34,047 nucleotides of DNA from Enterococcus nangangensis (GTDB taxonomy: Bacteria; Bacillota; Bacilli; Lactobacillales; Enterococcaceae): positions 1-34,047 of the forward strand of contig NZ_BJDR01000023.1 of the NCBI RefSeq assembly GCF_005405245.1, read 5' to 3'. The position numbers and the translations under genes were made by a program. The notes beneath the pieces were generated by a model. It searched no databases. It was not told the origin of the DNA and worked only from the letters and a program-made list of their open reading frames with translations. Positions within the stretch are counted from its first letter, which is position 1; every line of letters begins with the position of its first letter. Positions 25,914-33,530 of the stretch are shown in pieces.

Positions 25914-26499
25914 GGATTTTCCCCTCCTTTAGTTCTTGTAATAGTTGGCGGAAGGCTTTTAGGCGCGGCGAGTATGCATTACGCTCTTGAACCGTTAATT
26001 CCGCTAATGTTTTTTTTCGTTGCGGCAAATAAAAGATTTCATCAAAGCCGTAACCGCCGCGACCAATTGGTGCCACCAGTTCGCCGACTAACTCTTTTTC
26101 CACTGCTAAATATTTTTGCGGTCCCCAACAATATACTAAACTAGCCGTTAACGTCACGCTGCGACTAGCATTAGGTTGATCTTGATACAATGCTAAGAGT
26201 TCTAAATTTTGCTGGTGAGGATCGCGGCTTTTAAAGAAACGCTGCGTCTCCACCCCTAAAATTTCGGGAAAGGCCGCCAATGCCAAGCCCCCATCATCAC
26301 ATAAAACCGGAAGTCGCCGCGTGCGAAAATAATACTCCGCTTTTTCTAAAGCATTAGCCAAGTAGCTAGTGCCTGTTTCTTGCGGCGGGGTACTAATATC
26401 CGGTAAACCTGCCACCAGCACACCATATTCAGCCGCGACTTGTTGATACTCTTGGAGCTTCCCTTGATTATGCGTGGCAATCAAAATTTTTGGTTTCAT
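25906..26499 (-). CDS. HAM1/RdgB-family nucleotide pyrophosphatase-like protein in the folate operon
   Basis: A 197-residue member of the HAM1 (ITPase/XTPase) family, which normally hydrolyses non-canonical purine triphosphates to monophosphates. The N-terminal signature ILIATHNQGKLQEY is intact, as is GGYGFDEIF. Two family hallmarks are altered: the usual DSGL metal/active-site segment reads DDGGL (about 68-72), and the C-terminal SHR motif reads SPR (in NAYSPRLKAF). The gene abuts folE and overlaps folP in the folate operon, which lacks any Nudix FolQ. Either it is a housekeeping RdgB, or a paralogue adapted to remove pyrophosphate from dihydroneopterin triphosphate. The altered motifs and location favour the second. 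Confidence 0.8.
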   Translation of the reverse strand: MKPKILIATHNQGKLQEYQQVAAEYGVLVAGLPDISTPPQETGTSYLANALEKAEYYFRTRRLPVLCDDGGLALAAFPEILGVETQRFFKSRDPHQQNLELLALYQDQPNASRSVTLTASLVYCWGPQKYLAVEKELVGELVAPIGRGGYGFDEIFYLPQRKKTLAELTVQERNAYSPRLKAFRQLLQELKEGKILV

Positions 26500-27057
26500 T
26501 TATTTTAACGCCGCTAAAAATTCTTTGCGGGTTTCATTTTCTAAAAAGCGGCCACTATAATGACTGGTGGTGGTCCGGCTATGGGGCGACTTCACCCCCC
26601 GCATCGTCATACACAAATGGCTGGCTTCAATGACGACGGCAATGCCATCATTAGGCACGTGTTGATTTAATTTGTCGGCAATCATCACTGTTAAATCTTC
26701 TTGCACGCTAGGCCGTTTGGCACAATGTTCCACGAGACGAGGAAATTTACTCAAGCCTAATACCTGTCCTCCTTTGGGATAATAGCCAATGTGCACTTCG
26801 CCAAAAAATGGCAACAAGTGATGTTCACACATGGAGTAAAAAGCGATATCTTTCACAATGACTAAATCCCCCTGGTTGTGACTAGGGAATAACTTATAAT
26901 CATCAAATTCGCTAGTGAGTCCCGCGAAAACTTCTTGATACATTTTCGCCACCCGCTGTGGTGTTTCCACTAAGCCCGGACGATTCGGATCTTCCCCTAC
27001 GGCTTGTAAAATTGTTTTGACTGCTGCTGTAATTGCTGCTTGTTGTTTATCTTCCAT
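26500..27057 (-). CDS. folE: GTP cyclohydrolase I
   Basis: Opens the GTP ring to give 7,8-dihydroneopterin triphosphate, the entry reaction of folate synthesis. The zinc ligands are in YSMCEHHLLPFFG (a cysteine and histidine of CEHH) and in HLCMTMRGV near the C-terminus. The 185-residue length is normal. ATG at 27057 is preferred, with GAGG ten bases upstream; an in-frame ATG at 27066 is possible, but its spacing from GAGG is only one base. It starts just after the folK stop. Confidence 0.95.
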   Translation of the reverse strand: MEDKQQAAITAAVKTILQAVGEDPNRPGLVETPQRVAKMYQEVFAGLTSEFDDYKLFPSHNQGDLVIVKDIAFYSMCEHHLLPFFGEVHIGYYPKGGQVLGLSKFPRLVEHCAKRPSVQEDLTVMIADKLNQHVPNDGIAVVIEASHLCMTMRGVKSPHSRTTTSHYSGRFLENETRKEFLAALK

Positions 27058-27059
27058 AG

Positions 27060-27545
27060 TTACCATGCCTCATTACTTTCTTTAACATCTTGTTGGTTGC
27101 CACTTTTTTTAATCCAGTAGTCTAAGGATTGTCCTAAAAGCACCGGTAAGTCATAGACATCCTTTAAGGGAATCAGCACAAAGGAACGCTTGGTCAGCTC
27201 CGGATGCGGAACAGTTAAGGTGGCGGTGTTACTAGTGGCGTCTGCCAACCACAAAATATCCACATCGATGCTACGGGGGCCCCAATGAATTTCCCGTTTA
27301 CGTAAAAGCGTTTGTTCTACCTTTTGACAAGCGGCTAATAATGCTTGTGGCGTTAAAGAGGTTTCAATTTTTAAAACCGCATTTAAAAAATCAGCTTGTG
27401 CCAAGTAGCCATAAGGTTTAGTAGTGTAAAGTTTAGAACTAGCAATCACCGTGATGCCTGGGGTGGCACCTAGCAAGCGCCGTGCTTCTTTTAAATTAGC
27501 TAGCGGAGAACCTAAATTCGAGCCTAACGCGAGATAACCTTTCAT
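27060..27545 (-). CDS. folK: 6-hydroxymethyl-7,8-dihydropterin pyrophosphokinase
   Basis: Transfers pyrophosphate from ATP to hydroxymethyl-dihydropterin. A 161-residue protein starting MKGYLALGSNLGSP, with YTTKPYGYLAQADFLNAV and the Mg2+-binding HWGPRSIDVDILW near residue 90. These are the family signatures. It overlaps folB by four bases and ends next to folE. All steps from dihydroneopterin to dihydropteroate are thus encoded in this operon. Confidence 0.95.
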   Translation of the reverse strand: MKGYLALGSNLGSPLANLKEARRLLGATPGITVIASSKLYTTKPYGYLAQADFLNAVLKIETSLTPQALLAACQKVEQTLLRKREIHWGPRSIDVDILWLADATSNTATLTVPHPELTKRSFVLIPLKDVYDLPVLLGQSLDYWIKKSGNQQDVKESNEAW

Positions 27546-27910
27546 GCGTCAAACCTTCTCTCCATTTCAATTTCGATGTAGTCGTAATTGCCTGCCATAG
27601 GGACACTGTATTTTCTAACGCGGACAAGAGCGCTAGTTAACTGTTGGCCAAAATCGGCGCCAATCACATCTAAAACGCCAGAAACTAAGGCTTCCATCAA
27701 GTCAAATTGATTATTTTCCACAAATTCTTGCACTTTGGCAGTGACTTCTGCATAGCTGACGGTATCCAGCACGTTATCCGTCTGCCCAGCTTTAGCTAGG
27801 GGTAAAGCCAATTCTAAATCTAAAGCGATTTGTTGCCCTAATTTTTTTTCTTCCGGTAATACACCGTTGTATGTATAAAAGCGCAAATTTTGTACGCGAA
27901 TTTTGTCCAT
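27542..27910 (-). CDS. folB: Dihydroneopterin aldolase
   Basis: Cleaves dihydroneopterin to hydroxymethyl-dihydropterin and glycolaldehyde. A 122-residue tunnelling-fold protein of normal length, with GVLPEEKKLGQ (about residues 16-26) carrying the pterin-contacting glutamates and the catalytic lysine in VRVRKYSVP near 100. The residue before GV is N, where many relatives have H. It is the first gene of the folate operon, with a TGGAGGGTT ribosome binding site. The operon promoter must lie in 27911-28033 or further up; a weak TTGATT/TGAAAT pair there overlaps the terminator hairpin. Confidence 0.92.
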   Translation of the reverse strand: MDKIRVQNLRFYTYNGVLPEEKKLGQQIALDLELALPLAKAGQTDNVLDTVSYAEVTAKVQEFVENNQFDLMEALVSGVLDVIGADFGQQLTSALVRVRKYSVPMAGNYDYIEIEMERRFDA

Positions 27911-27939
27911 TGTGAACCCTCCATTTTCTTAGCTGATAA

Positions 27940-28018
27940 AAAAAGAACTCCGAAAAAATTTCATTTTCTCCCGTAAAAGTAAATCAAAATCACGGGAAAA
28001 GCCGAAGTTTTTTCAGGA
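27940..28018 (-). terminator. Probable terminator of ytpR with long bulged stem
   Basis: On the minus strand AACTTCG pairs with CGGAGTT, and inside it TTTTCCCGT pairs with ACGGGAGAAAA. The structure runs directly into CTTTTTTT. The bulged stem is long, so it could also be a regulated attenuator ahead of folB. Confidence 0.55.
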
Positions 28019-28033
28019 GAATAGCACATTTTA

Positions 28034-28645
28034 CTAGGCGAGCTCCACACTAAAAGGGGTGCCCACTGGTGTTTCTGGCGCCAACACTAAAATGCCACGT
28101 TTGGCTGAGGCATTGGGTACGCCTAATTCCCGCGCAGAACACAACATCCCAAAGCTTGCCACCCCTCGTAAATTGCCGGAGAAAATGAGACTACCATCAG
28201 GCATCATGGCACCAGGAGTTGCCGCCACCACTTTTTGCCCCGCCTCCACGTTAGGTGCCCCACAGACAATTTGTAAAGTCGTCTCAGCACTGACTTTTGT
28301 TTCGGTAATGTGTAAGTGGTCAGAGTCAGGATGCGGCACACAAGTCATGACCTCCCCCACCACAATTTTGGGTGTCGTATCGACAGTTAAACGTTCTGGA
28401 AAGTCAGCAGCTTGTAAAAGTTCATTCAATTGTGCGACTTGCGTTTCATTTAAAAAGATTTGGCCGCAGCCTTTTAAATTGAGTTTTTCAGCTTGACCGA
28501 AGAAATTTAGCGCCACCGTTTCATTGTCCGCCACCACTTTCGTTACCGGTCCCGCGGTTACTGGGGTCAGCTGAGCCCCGTGGTTGTCATTTAAAATTAC
28601 CATCAGGCAATCGCCAACAGCTTTTGGATTATAACAAGTAATCAA
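28034..28645 (-). CDS. ytpR: YtpR-family tRNA-binding domain protein
   Basis: A 203-residue protein with a short N-terminal domain (about 1-90) and a C-terminal EMAP-II/tRNA-binding OB fold (about 93-200). Visible are VVGEVMTCVPHPDSDHLHI, VCGAPNVEAGQKV and GMLCSARELGVP, segments also found in the beta subunit of phenylalanyl-tRNA synthetase. Its cellular role is undefined, but it is widely conserved in Firmicutes. It starts with TTG at 28645 behind AAGGAGG with eight-base spacing; no ATG is suitably placed. With the thioredoxin and M42 peptidase genes upstream it reproduces the Bacillus ytoP-ytpP-(ytpQ)-ytpR neighbourhood. A strong terminator separates it from the thioredoxin gene. Confidence 0.88.
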   Translation of the reverse strand: MITCYNPKAVGDCLMVILNDNHGAQLTPVTAGPVTKVVADNETVALNFFGQAEKLNLKGCGQIFLNETQVAQLNELLQAADFPERLTVDTTPKIVVGEVMTCVPHPDSDHLHITETKVSAETTLQIVCGAPNVEAGQKVVAATPGAMMPDGSLIFSGNLRGVASFGMLCSARELGVPNASAKRGILVLAPETPVGTPFSVELA

Positions 28646-28699
28646 AAATATTTCCTCCTTACGACAGTTTGCGCCTTTGATTTTAGCATAGATCTAGCA

Positions 28700-28747
28700 A
28701 AAAAGAAACGTAGCGAATCTTTTCGATTCGCTACGTTGATGTTTTTT
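28700..28747. terminator. Bidirectional terminator after the thioredoxin gene
   Basis: AACGTAGCGAATC and GATTCGCTACGTT (28707-28719 and 28725-28737) form a 13-bp perfect stem. T-runs follow on both strands (TTCTTTTTT on minus). Confidence 0.88.
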
Positions 28748-28768
28748 TAAAATGAGCACGGCCCTTTG

Positions 28769-29086
28769 TTAGGCGGGAATGCTATTTAGAAATTCTTCAA
28801 TTTCGGCTTTCGTCTTGCGGTCTTTATTGACTAAGCGTCCGACTGTTTGGCCATCTTTTAAGACGACAAAACTAGGAATGCCCATAATACTCATTTCCAC
28901 AGCGACATCTAAAAATTGGTCGCGGTCGATTTGAATAAATTTATATTGCGGAAATTCGGCTTCGATTTCAGGTAATTGAGGTTTGATGAAGTTACAATCA
29001 CCACACCACGTTGCCGTGAAAAAGAAAACATTGTCGCCACTTTTAGCATATTCAGCGATTTCTTCGAGACTTTTAGGAATAATCAT
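28769..29086 (-). CDS. Thioredoxin-family protein, YtpP-like
   Basis: A 105-residue single-domain thioredoxin fold with the redox motif TWCGDC (cysteines at about 28 and 31) rather than the WCGPC of classical thioredoxin. The cis-proline segment GIPSFVV and the DGQTVGR turn are normal. The Gly-Asp active site and the position beside the M42 peptidase and ytpR match Bacillus YtpP, a thioredoxin-like protein acting in the cytoplasm. It lacks a signal peptide. It is transcribed with the peptidase gene 23 bases upstream. Confidence 0.9.
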   Translation of the reverse strand: MIIPKSLEEIAEYAKSGDNVFFFTATWCGDCNFIKPQLPEIEAEFPQYKFIQIDRDQFLDVAVEMSIMGIPSFVVLKDGQTVGRLVNKDRKTKAEIEEFLNSIPA

Positions 29087-29109
29087 TAGCAGGTTGCTCC
29101 TTTAACTTT

Positions 29110-30186
29110 TTATTTGCCGTAAATAATCGTATTGACAGTGGTCTTGTCTAAAGCTTTTAAAACTTGAATCAGCATTTCACGCGCTGCTTCGTAATCTTTG
29201 ATGCTAAACATGGTTTGGTGGGTATGGATGTAACGACCAGGTACACCAATCACCGTACTTGGAATCCCGTTTAAGCTGGTGTGGGCGGCAGTGGCATCGG
29301 TGCCCCCTTTACTTACATAGTATTGATACGGAATGTTGTGGGTTTCGGCGGTATCTAAAATGAAGTCCCGCATATTTTTCAACATAATCATCCCCGGATC
29401 AAAAATCCGAATTAACGTTCCTTCACCTAAATGGCCAAAGGTGCCATTTTTGGTAACTGTGTCATCGGCCGGTGAACAGTCCACCGCAAAGAATAAGTCA
29501 GGTTGGAATTTATGCACAGCGCCTCTAGCCCCCCGCAAGCCAACTTCTTCTTGTACGTCACTACCGGCAATTAAAGTGTGCTGTAATTGCACATCTTGCA
29601 AAGCTTCCAATGCTTCTAAAATAGCCACGTTCCCGTAGCGGTTATCCCAAGCTTTCGAGATAATATTTTTCTTATTAGCCGTGTAAATAGTTTTCACGTC
29701 AGGCACAATCGTATCCCCTGGCCGCACACCATAACTTTCGGCTTCTTCTTTGGACTCAAAACCAGCGTCAAATAAAATATCCGTCACGCTCAGATTACTT
29801 TGACCACTACCGCCCCGTAACAAATGTGGTGGCACGGAAGCTGTAATCACCGGATAGTCACCTTCAGCAGTTTTTAAAGTAAAACGTTGGGCGGAAACAA
29901 CATACGGATTCCAGCCCCCTAAAGGATTGACTTTAAATAAACCATTGGGTTGAATTTGTGTTAACATAAAGCCCACTTCGTCCATATGGGCGGCCACCAT
30001 AATCCGTGGGGCTTCTTGGTCGGCATTATGCCGCAGACCAAAGACGCCTCCTAAACCATCGTATTGAATTTCATCCACAAAAGGTTCCATATGACTAGCC
30101 ATATAGCTACGGATATCATTTTCAAAACCTGATGTTCCTTGTAGTTCGGTTAACTCTTTAATTGTTTGAAATGTTTTTTCTTCCAT
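29110..30186 (-). CDS. M42-family metallo-aminopeptidase (glutamyl aminopeptidase/YtoP-like)
   Basis: A cytoplasmic dodecameric-type aminopeptidase of 358 residues that trims peptides. Metal ligands and catalytic residues appear in order: VAAHMDEVGF (His, catalytic Asp and Glu nearby), KAWDNRYGN (bridging Asp), QEEVGLRGA (catalytic Glu pair), FAVDCSP (Asp) and GGTDATAAHTS (His). In Lactobacillales the family is often called PepA/glutamyl aminopeptidase, in Bacillus YtoP. ATG at 30186 follows GAGGAAGGTG by five bases; an upstream frame to 30228 reads through a small hairpin and lacks a site. The promoter has a perfect TATAAT at 30238-30243. Confidence 0.9.
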   Translation of the reverse strand: MEEKTFQTIKELTELQGTSGFENDIRSYMASHMEPFVDEIQYDGLGGVFGLRHNADQEAPRIMVAAHMDEVGFMLTQIQPNGLFKVNPLGGWNPYVVSAQRFTLKTAEGDYPVITASVPPHLLRGGSGQSNLSVTDILFDAGFESKEEAESYGVRPGDTIVPDVKTIYTANKKNIISKAWDNRYGNVAILEALEALQDVQLQHTLIAGSDVQEEVGLRGARGAVHKFQPDLFFAVDCSPADDTVTKNGTFGHLGEGTLIRIFDPGMIMLKNMRDFILDTAETHNIPYQYYVSKGGTDATAAHTSLNGIPSTVIGVPGRYIHTHQTMFSIKDYEAAREMLIQVLKALDKTTVNTIIYGK

Positions 30187-30237
30187 GACAACACCTTCCT
30201 CGGCGCACCGAGTCTTCCTTTCTTTCACATTGCTATC

Positions 30238-30243
30238 ATTATA
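30238..30243 (-). promoter_or_regulatory. -10 element of the M42 peptidase promoter
   Basis: Perfect TATAAT on the minus strand. The -35 region at 17 bases (TTTAAT) is weak. A small CTCGG/CCGAG hairpin lies in the leader, just ahead of the ribosome binding site. Confidence 0.55.
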
Positions 30244-30296
30244 AGCGTAAAAAATGAAAAATTAAAGGATTTCCTTTTCGTGAAAAAAATTTTTTA

Positions 30297-30305
30297 TGCT
30301 AGAAT
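30297..30305 (+). promoter_or_regulatory. Extended -10 promoter of the PepSY-like gene
   Basis: TGCTAGAAT, an extended -10 without a clear -35. It lies 39 bases ahead of the ATG. Confidence 0.45.
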
Positions 30306-30343
30306 AGAACTGAAGATACGGAAGATATAAAGGAGGATTGAGA

Positions 30344-30679
30344 ATGTTTACTAGCCAATCCAAAGATTTTTTTAAAAGTGGTTTAGCATTTGGTCTCGGC
30401 GTTGGTGCCGTAGTAGGAAGTTACAGTGCCTTATGGCTCCAAAAGAAACAAGCTGTCTCCCCAGAAAAAGTGTTAAACAAAGTGCGGCAAGCTTTCTTAA
30501 AAGAAGGGCCTATTGAAGGCTCCTGGATTGAATCGACAAAAAAACCGTTACAAAAATTTGCCATCACCCAAGAACTTTATCATGGGGGCATTAACCGTTT
30601 AGAAGACGGTAAAGTTGTCCAGTATGAATTTTCGGCTGATGCCAACACAGGTAGCATTGTGGAAATTCAAAGATTGTAA
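30344..30679 (+). CDS. Membrane-anchored PepSY-like small protein
   Basis: A 111-residue protein with an N-terminal hydrophobic anchor (about 12-30, GLAFGLGVGAVVGSYSALWL) and an extracellular-looking domain. The domain contains SPEKVLNKVRQAFLKEG followed by a beta-hairpin pattern ending YEFSADANTGSIVEIQRL. That ending resembles PepSY domains, where a D/N-TG turn precedes the last strand. PepSY domains are thought to inhibit or modulate secreted peptidases. The ATG at 30344 lies seven bases after AAGGAGG. It is divergent from the M42 aminopeptidase gene. Family call is moderate; function unknown. Confidence 0.62.
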   Translation: MFTSQSKDFFKSGLAFGLGVGAVVGSYSALWLQKKQAVSPEKVLNKVRQAFLKEGPIEGSWIESTKKPLQKFAITQELYHGGINRLEDGKVVQYEFSADANTGSIVEIQRL

Positions 30680-30703
30680 AGGAAACAGCACGCTTCCCAA
30701 CAA

Positions 30704-30750
30704 AAAAATGGCTACGTTCCCGTTAGTGAGGACGCAGCCATTTTTTTATT
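30704..30750. terminator. Bidirectional terminator between convergent genes
   Basis: AAAAAAATGGCT and AGCCATTTTTTT pair, with a partly paired inner stem (CGTTCC / GGACG). It serves both the PepSY-like gene and mgtA. Confidence 0.82.
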
Positions 30751-30751
30751 T

Positions 30752-33406
30752 TTACAACAGTTCACCAAAGCGTTTCATGTAGATATTTTTCACGGCGGTT
30801 ACAAGTAACAAATAACCGGCGATTGTCACGACTAACAACCCCCAGAAACTGATTGGCAGTGGTGCTAGTCCCAACTGAAGACCAAAACTCGTGAAAGGTA
30901 ATACACTTCCCAAAAGAATGCCAAGAGAAGTCACCAACGTCATAACTACACTGGCGCGACTTTGCAAGAAGGGAACTTTTGGTGTCCGTAAAGTATGCAA
31001 CACTAAAGTTTGCGTCCATAAAGATTCCACAAACCAGCCCGCATGGAACAAGGCAATAAAAGCAATTTGTTGTGGCGTCGTTAACGTGTGGAAAGGGCCC
31101 CCCACTGCGGCTGGACAAATGACAAAATACAATAAGAGATAAGTCGTGATATCAAAGATGGAGCTCGTCGGTCCTAACCAAACCATAAATTTACCAATCG
31201 TCGCAGCTTCCCATTTTTTAGGTTGTTCCAAGTACTCAGGATCCATTTTATCCCAAGGTACAGAAAGACAGGAAATATCATAGATTAAACTTAAGAATAA
31301 AAGTTGGACAGGGAGCATGGGTAAGAAAGGTAAAAAGATACTGGCCACCAAAACGGAAAAGACGTTACCAAAGTTGGAGCTCGCCGTCGCTTTAATGTAC
31401 TTCATAATATTACCGAAAATTTCGCGCCCTGAGACGATGCCTTGTTCTAAAACCATTAAATCTTTTTCCAACAAGATAACATCGGCTGATTCCTTAGCAA
31501 TATCCACCGCTGTATCTACCGAAATACCTACATCGGCAGCTTTCATCGCCGGGGCATCATTAATACCATCACCTAAGAAACCTACTGAATGGCCATTACT
31601 CCGCAATAGCTCCGTTAATTGTGCCTTTTGTTGAGGATTGAGTTTGACAAAAATTTGGTACTCTTCCACCACTTCAGCTAATTTTTCAGGACTTAAAGCA
31701 GCTACTTCCTCACCAGAAATCATTTTGCTCGTGTCTAAGCCCACTTGTTTACAAACGGATTTAGTTACTAAGCCATTGTCGCCAGTTAAAACTTTGACGT
31801 TCACGCCGTGTTCTTGTAAAGCTTCTAAAGCCGCTTGCGTCGTTTCTTTTGGCGGATCTAAAAAGGCCAAGTAGCCAATCAAAACCATGTTACTTTCATC
31901 TTTGACGGAAAATTCTCCCACGACACTAGGATTCGTTTTTTGGGCGATTCCTAAGACCCGTAAGCCTCCTTCGTTTAATTCCGTCACTTTCCGTAGTACT
32001 TCCGCTTTTACTTCTTCAGTCAAGGGACGAATATCGCCATTAAAATCGACGAAAGAAGAAATAGCCAGCATTTCCTCGATGGCCCCTTTGGTAATCATTT
32101 GCGTTTTACCGCTAGAATCTTCCACCACAACACTCATCCGACGGCGATCAAAGTCAAAGGGAATTTCATCGACTTTTTGATATTGAATTTCTTTGACAAT
32201 TAATTCTTTTTCCGCCGCTTCAATAATCGCTACGTCTAATAAATTTTTCAAACCAGTTTGGTAATAACTGTTGAGATAAGCGTGGCGTAAAACGCGCGGA
32301 TCTTCTTGCCCATCGCAAGCTAAGTGATACTCTAAAATAATTTTATCTTGGGTTAAGGTCCCCGTTTTATCCGTACATAAGACGTCAATGGCGCCAAAAT
32401 TTTGAATAGCATTTAAATTTTTAATGACCGTGCCTTTTTTAGCCATAGTAGTCGCCCCCCGCACCAAGTTAGTGGTGACAATCATGGGAAGCATTTCTGG
32501 CGTTAAACCAACAGCCACGGACAAACCAAAGAGTCCAGCTTGCAACCAATCCCCTTTAGTTAAGCCATTAATAACAATTACAGTCGGTGCCATTAAAGCC
32601 ATAAATTTAATTAGTAAGTAAGAAGTTTTTTTCAAACCTAGTTCAAAACTAGTCTCAATGGGTTTGGTGGATAAAACCTTGGCGATATCGCCAAATAGAG
32701 TATGGTCGCCAGTTGCTACAATGATGCCTTCAGCACTGCCAGAAATCACGTTGCTCCCCATATAAGCCATATTTTCATAGCTAGTTTCGTTAGCTTCTTG
32801 TGTAATTTTTGCATCAGCTTTCTTTTCCACCGGATAGCTTTCGCCAGTTAAAGCCGCTTGGGAAACGAAGAGATCTTTGGTGTTGATTAAACGCAAGTCA
32901 GCAGGAATCATATCCCCAGCTGATAGTTTAACGTAATCGCCGCAAACTAAATCTTCCGTTGGAATTTCGGTGAAAAAACCGTTACGTTTGACGGTAGCTG
33001 TGACTTTCACTAAAGATTTTAATTTTTCTGAAGCTTGGCTAGACTTCACCGATTGAATTAAAGTCATGGTGCCACTCACCACCACCATGACAAAAATCAC
33101 AATGACGCCGAATAAATCTTTATCCCCAGGTGCGGCTAACCAATAGTCCGTGACAAAAGAAATGATCCCTAGCGCAATTAAGACGAGGGTAAAAGGCGTG
33201 ATATAAGCTTTCAGCGCTTCGACAATAAAAGGCGTCTTCTTGCCGTAGGATAGGCGGTTTGCCCCAAAGTTTTCCCGCGCGATAACCACTTGATCATCGT
33301 ACAACCCGGCATGGGAAGTCGTGAACCGTGCGAAAAGACCGCTTAATTTTGCTTGAGCAAAGCTTTGGTAGTTCACTAATGCATTTTTTTTAATTTGTTT
33401 TTCCAT
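30752..33406 (-). CDS. mgtA: Magnesium-transporting P-type ATPase (MgtA/MgtB type)
   Basis: Type IIIB P-type ATPase importing Mg2+ at the cost of ATP. The 884-residue length is typical. Actuator motif TGES (187-190), the transmembrane PEML motif (303-306), the phosphorylation site DKTGTLT (D346) and the hinge GDGINDAPAMKAADVGIS are all present, with about ten membrane segments. Its ATG follows AGAAGGG, which can be sequestered in a hairpin. Upstream lie an unusual small reading frame, a terminator and an M-box riboswitch, so expression should rise when cellular Mg2+ falls. It is monocistronic. Confidence 0.95.
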   Translation of the reverse strand: MEKQIKKNALVNYQSFAQAKLSGLFARFTTSHAGLYDDQVVIARENFGANRLSYGKKTPFIVEALKAYITPFTLVLIALGIISFVTDYWLAAPGDKDLFGVIVIFVMVVVSGTMTLIQSVKSSQASEKLKSLVKVTATVKRNGFFTEIPTEDLVCGDYVKLSAGDMIPADLRLINTKDLFVSQAALTGESYPVEKKADAKITQEANETSYENMAYMGSNVISGSAEGIIVATGDHTLFGDIAKVLSTKPIETSFELGLKKTSYLLIKFMALMAPTVIVINGLTKGDWLQAGLFGLSVAVGLTPEMLPMIVTTNLVRGATTMAKKGTVIKNLNAIQNFGAIDVLCTDKTGTLTQDKIILEYHLACDGQEDPRVLRHAYLNSYYQTGLKNLLDVAIIEAAEKELIVKEIQYQKVDEIPFDFDRRRMSVVVEDSSGKTQMITKGAIEEMLAISSFVDFNGDIRPLTEEVKAEVLRKVTELNEGGLRVLGIAQKTNPSVVGEFSVKDESNMVLIGYLAFLDPPKETTQAALEALQEHGVNVKVLTGDNGLVTKSVCKQVGLDTSKMISGEEVAALSPEKLAEVVEEYQIFVKLNPQQKAQLTELLRSNGHSVGFLGDGINDAPAMKAADVGISVDTAVDIAKESADVILLEKDLMVLEQGIVSGREIFGNIMKYIKATASSNFGNVFSVLVASIFLPFLPMLPVQLLFLSLIYDISCLSVPWDKMDPEYLEQPKKWEAATIGKFMVWLGPTSSIFDITTYLLLYFVICPAAVGGPFHTLTTPQQIAFIALFHAGWFVESLWTQTLVLHTLRTPKVPFLQSRASVVMTLVTSLGILLGSVLPFTSFGLQLGLAPLPISFWGLLVVTIAGYLLLVTAVKNIYMKRFGELL

Positions 33407-33412
33407 CGTAAA

Positions 33413-33457
33413 CCCTTCTTTCTGTTTTGTTCTTAGGAGAACTGACGGAAAAAAGGG
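33413..33457 (-). promoter_or_regulatory. Hairpin hiding the mgtA ribosome binding site
   Basis: In the mRNA the segment CCCTTTTTTC (33457-33448) can pair with GAAAGAAGGG (33422-33413) over ten pairs including one G-U. That would bury the mgtA Shine-Dalgarno sequence. The 25-base loop contains a smaller GTTCT/AGAAC hairpin. Predicted by eye; not folded by software. Confidence 0.5.
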
Positions 33458-33530
33458 CGTGGAAAACTACTGGTGGCTATTTTGAGAATCCATCAGGGGT
33501 TGACCAGTTATTTTTTTTCGTAAGTTCTCC
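33436..33530 (-). promoter_or_regulatory. Long-range helix between leader reading frame and mgtA leader
   Basis: Segment 33530-33519 (GGAGAACTTACG, codons 9-13 of the leader reading frame) can pair with 33447-33436 (CGTCAGTTCTCC) over 12 positions with one mismatch. A nested ACTGGT/ACCAGT stem (33508-33503 with 33474-33469) lies inside. The 3' arm is also the loop of the hairpin that hides the mgtA ribosome binding site, so the two structures should compete or form a pseudoknot. Confidence 0.45.
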
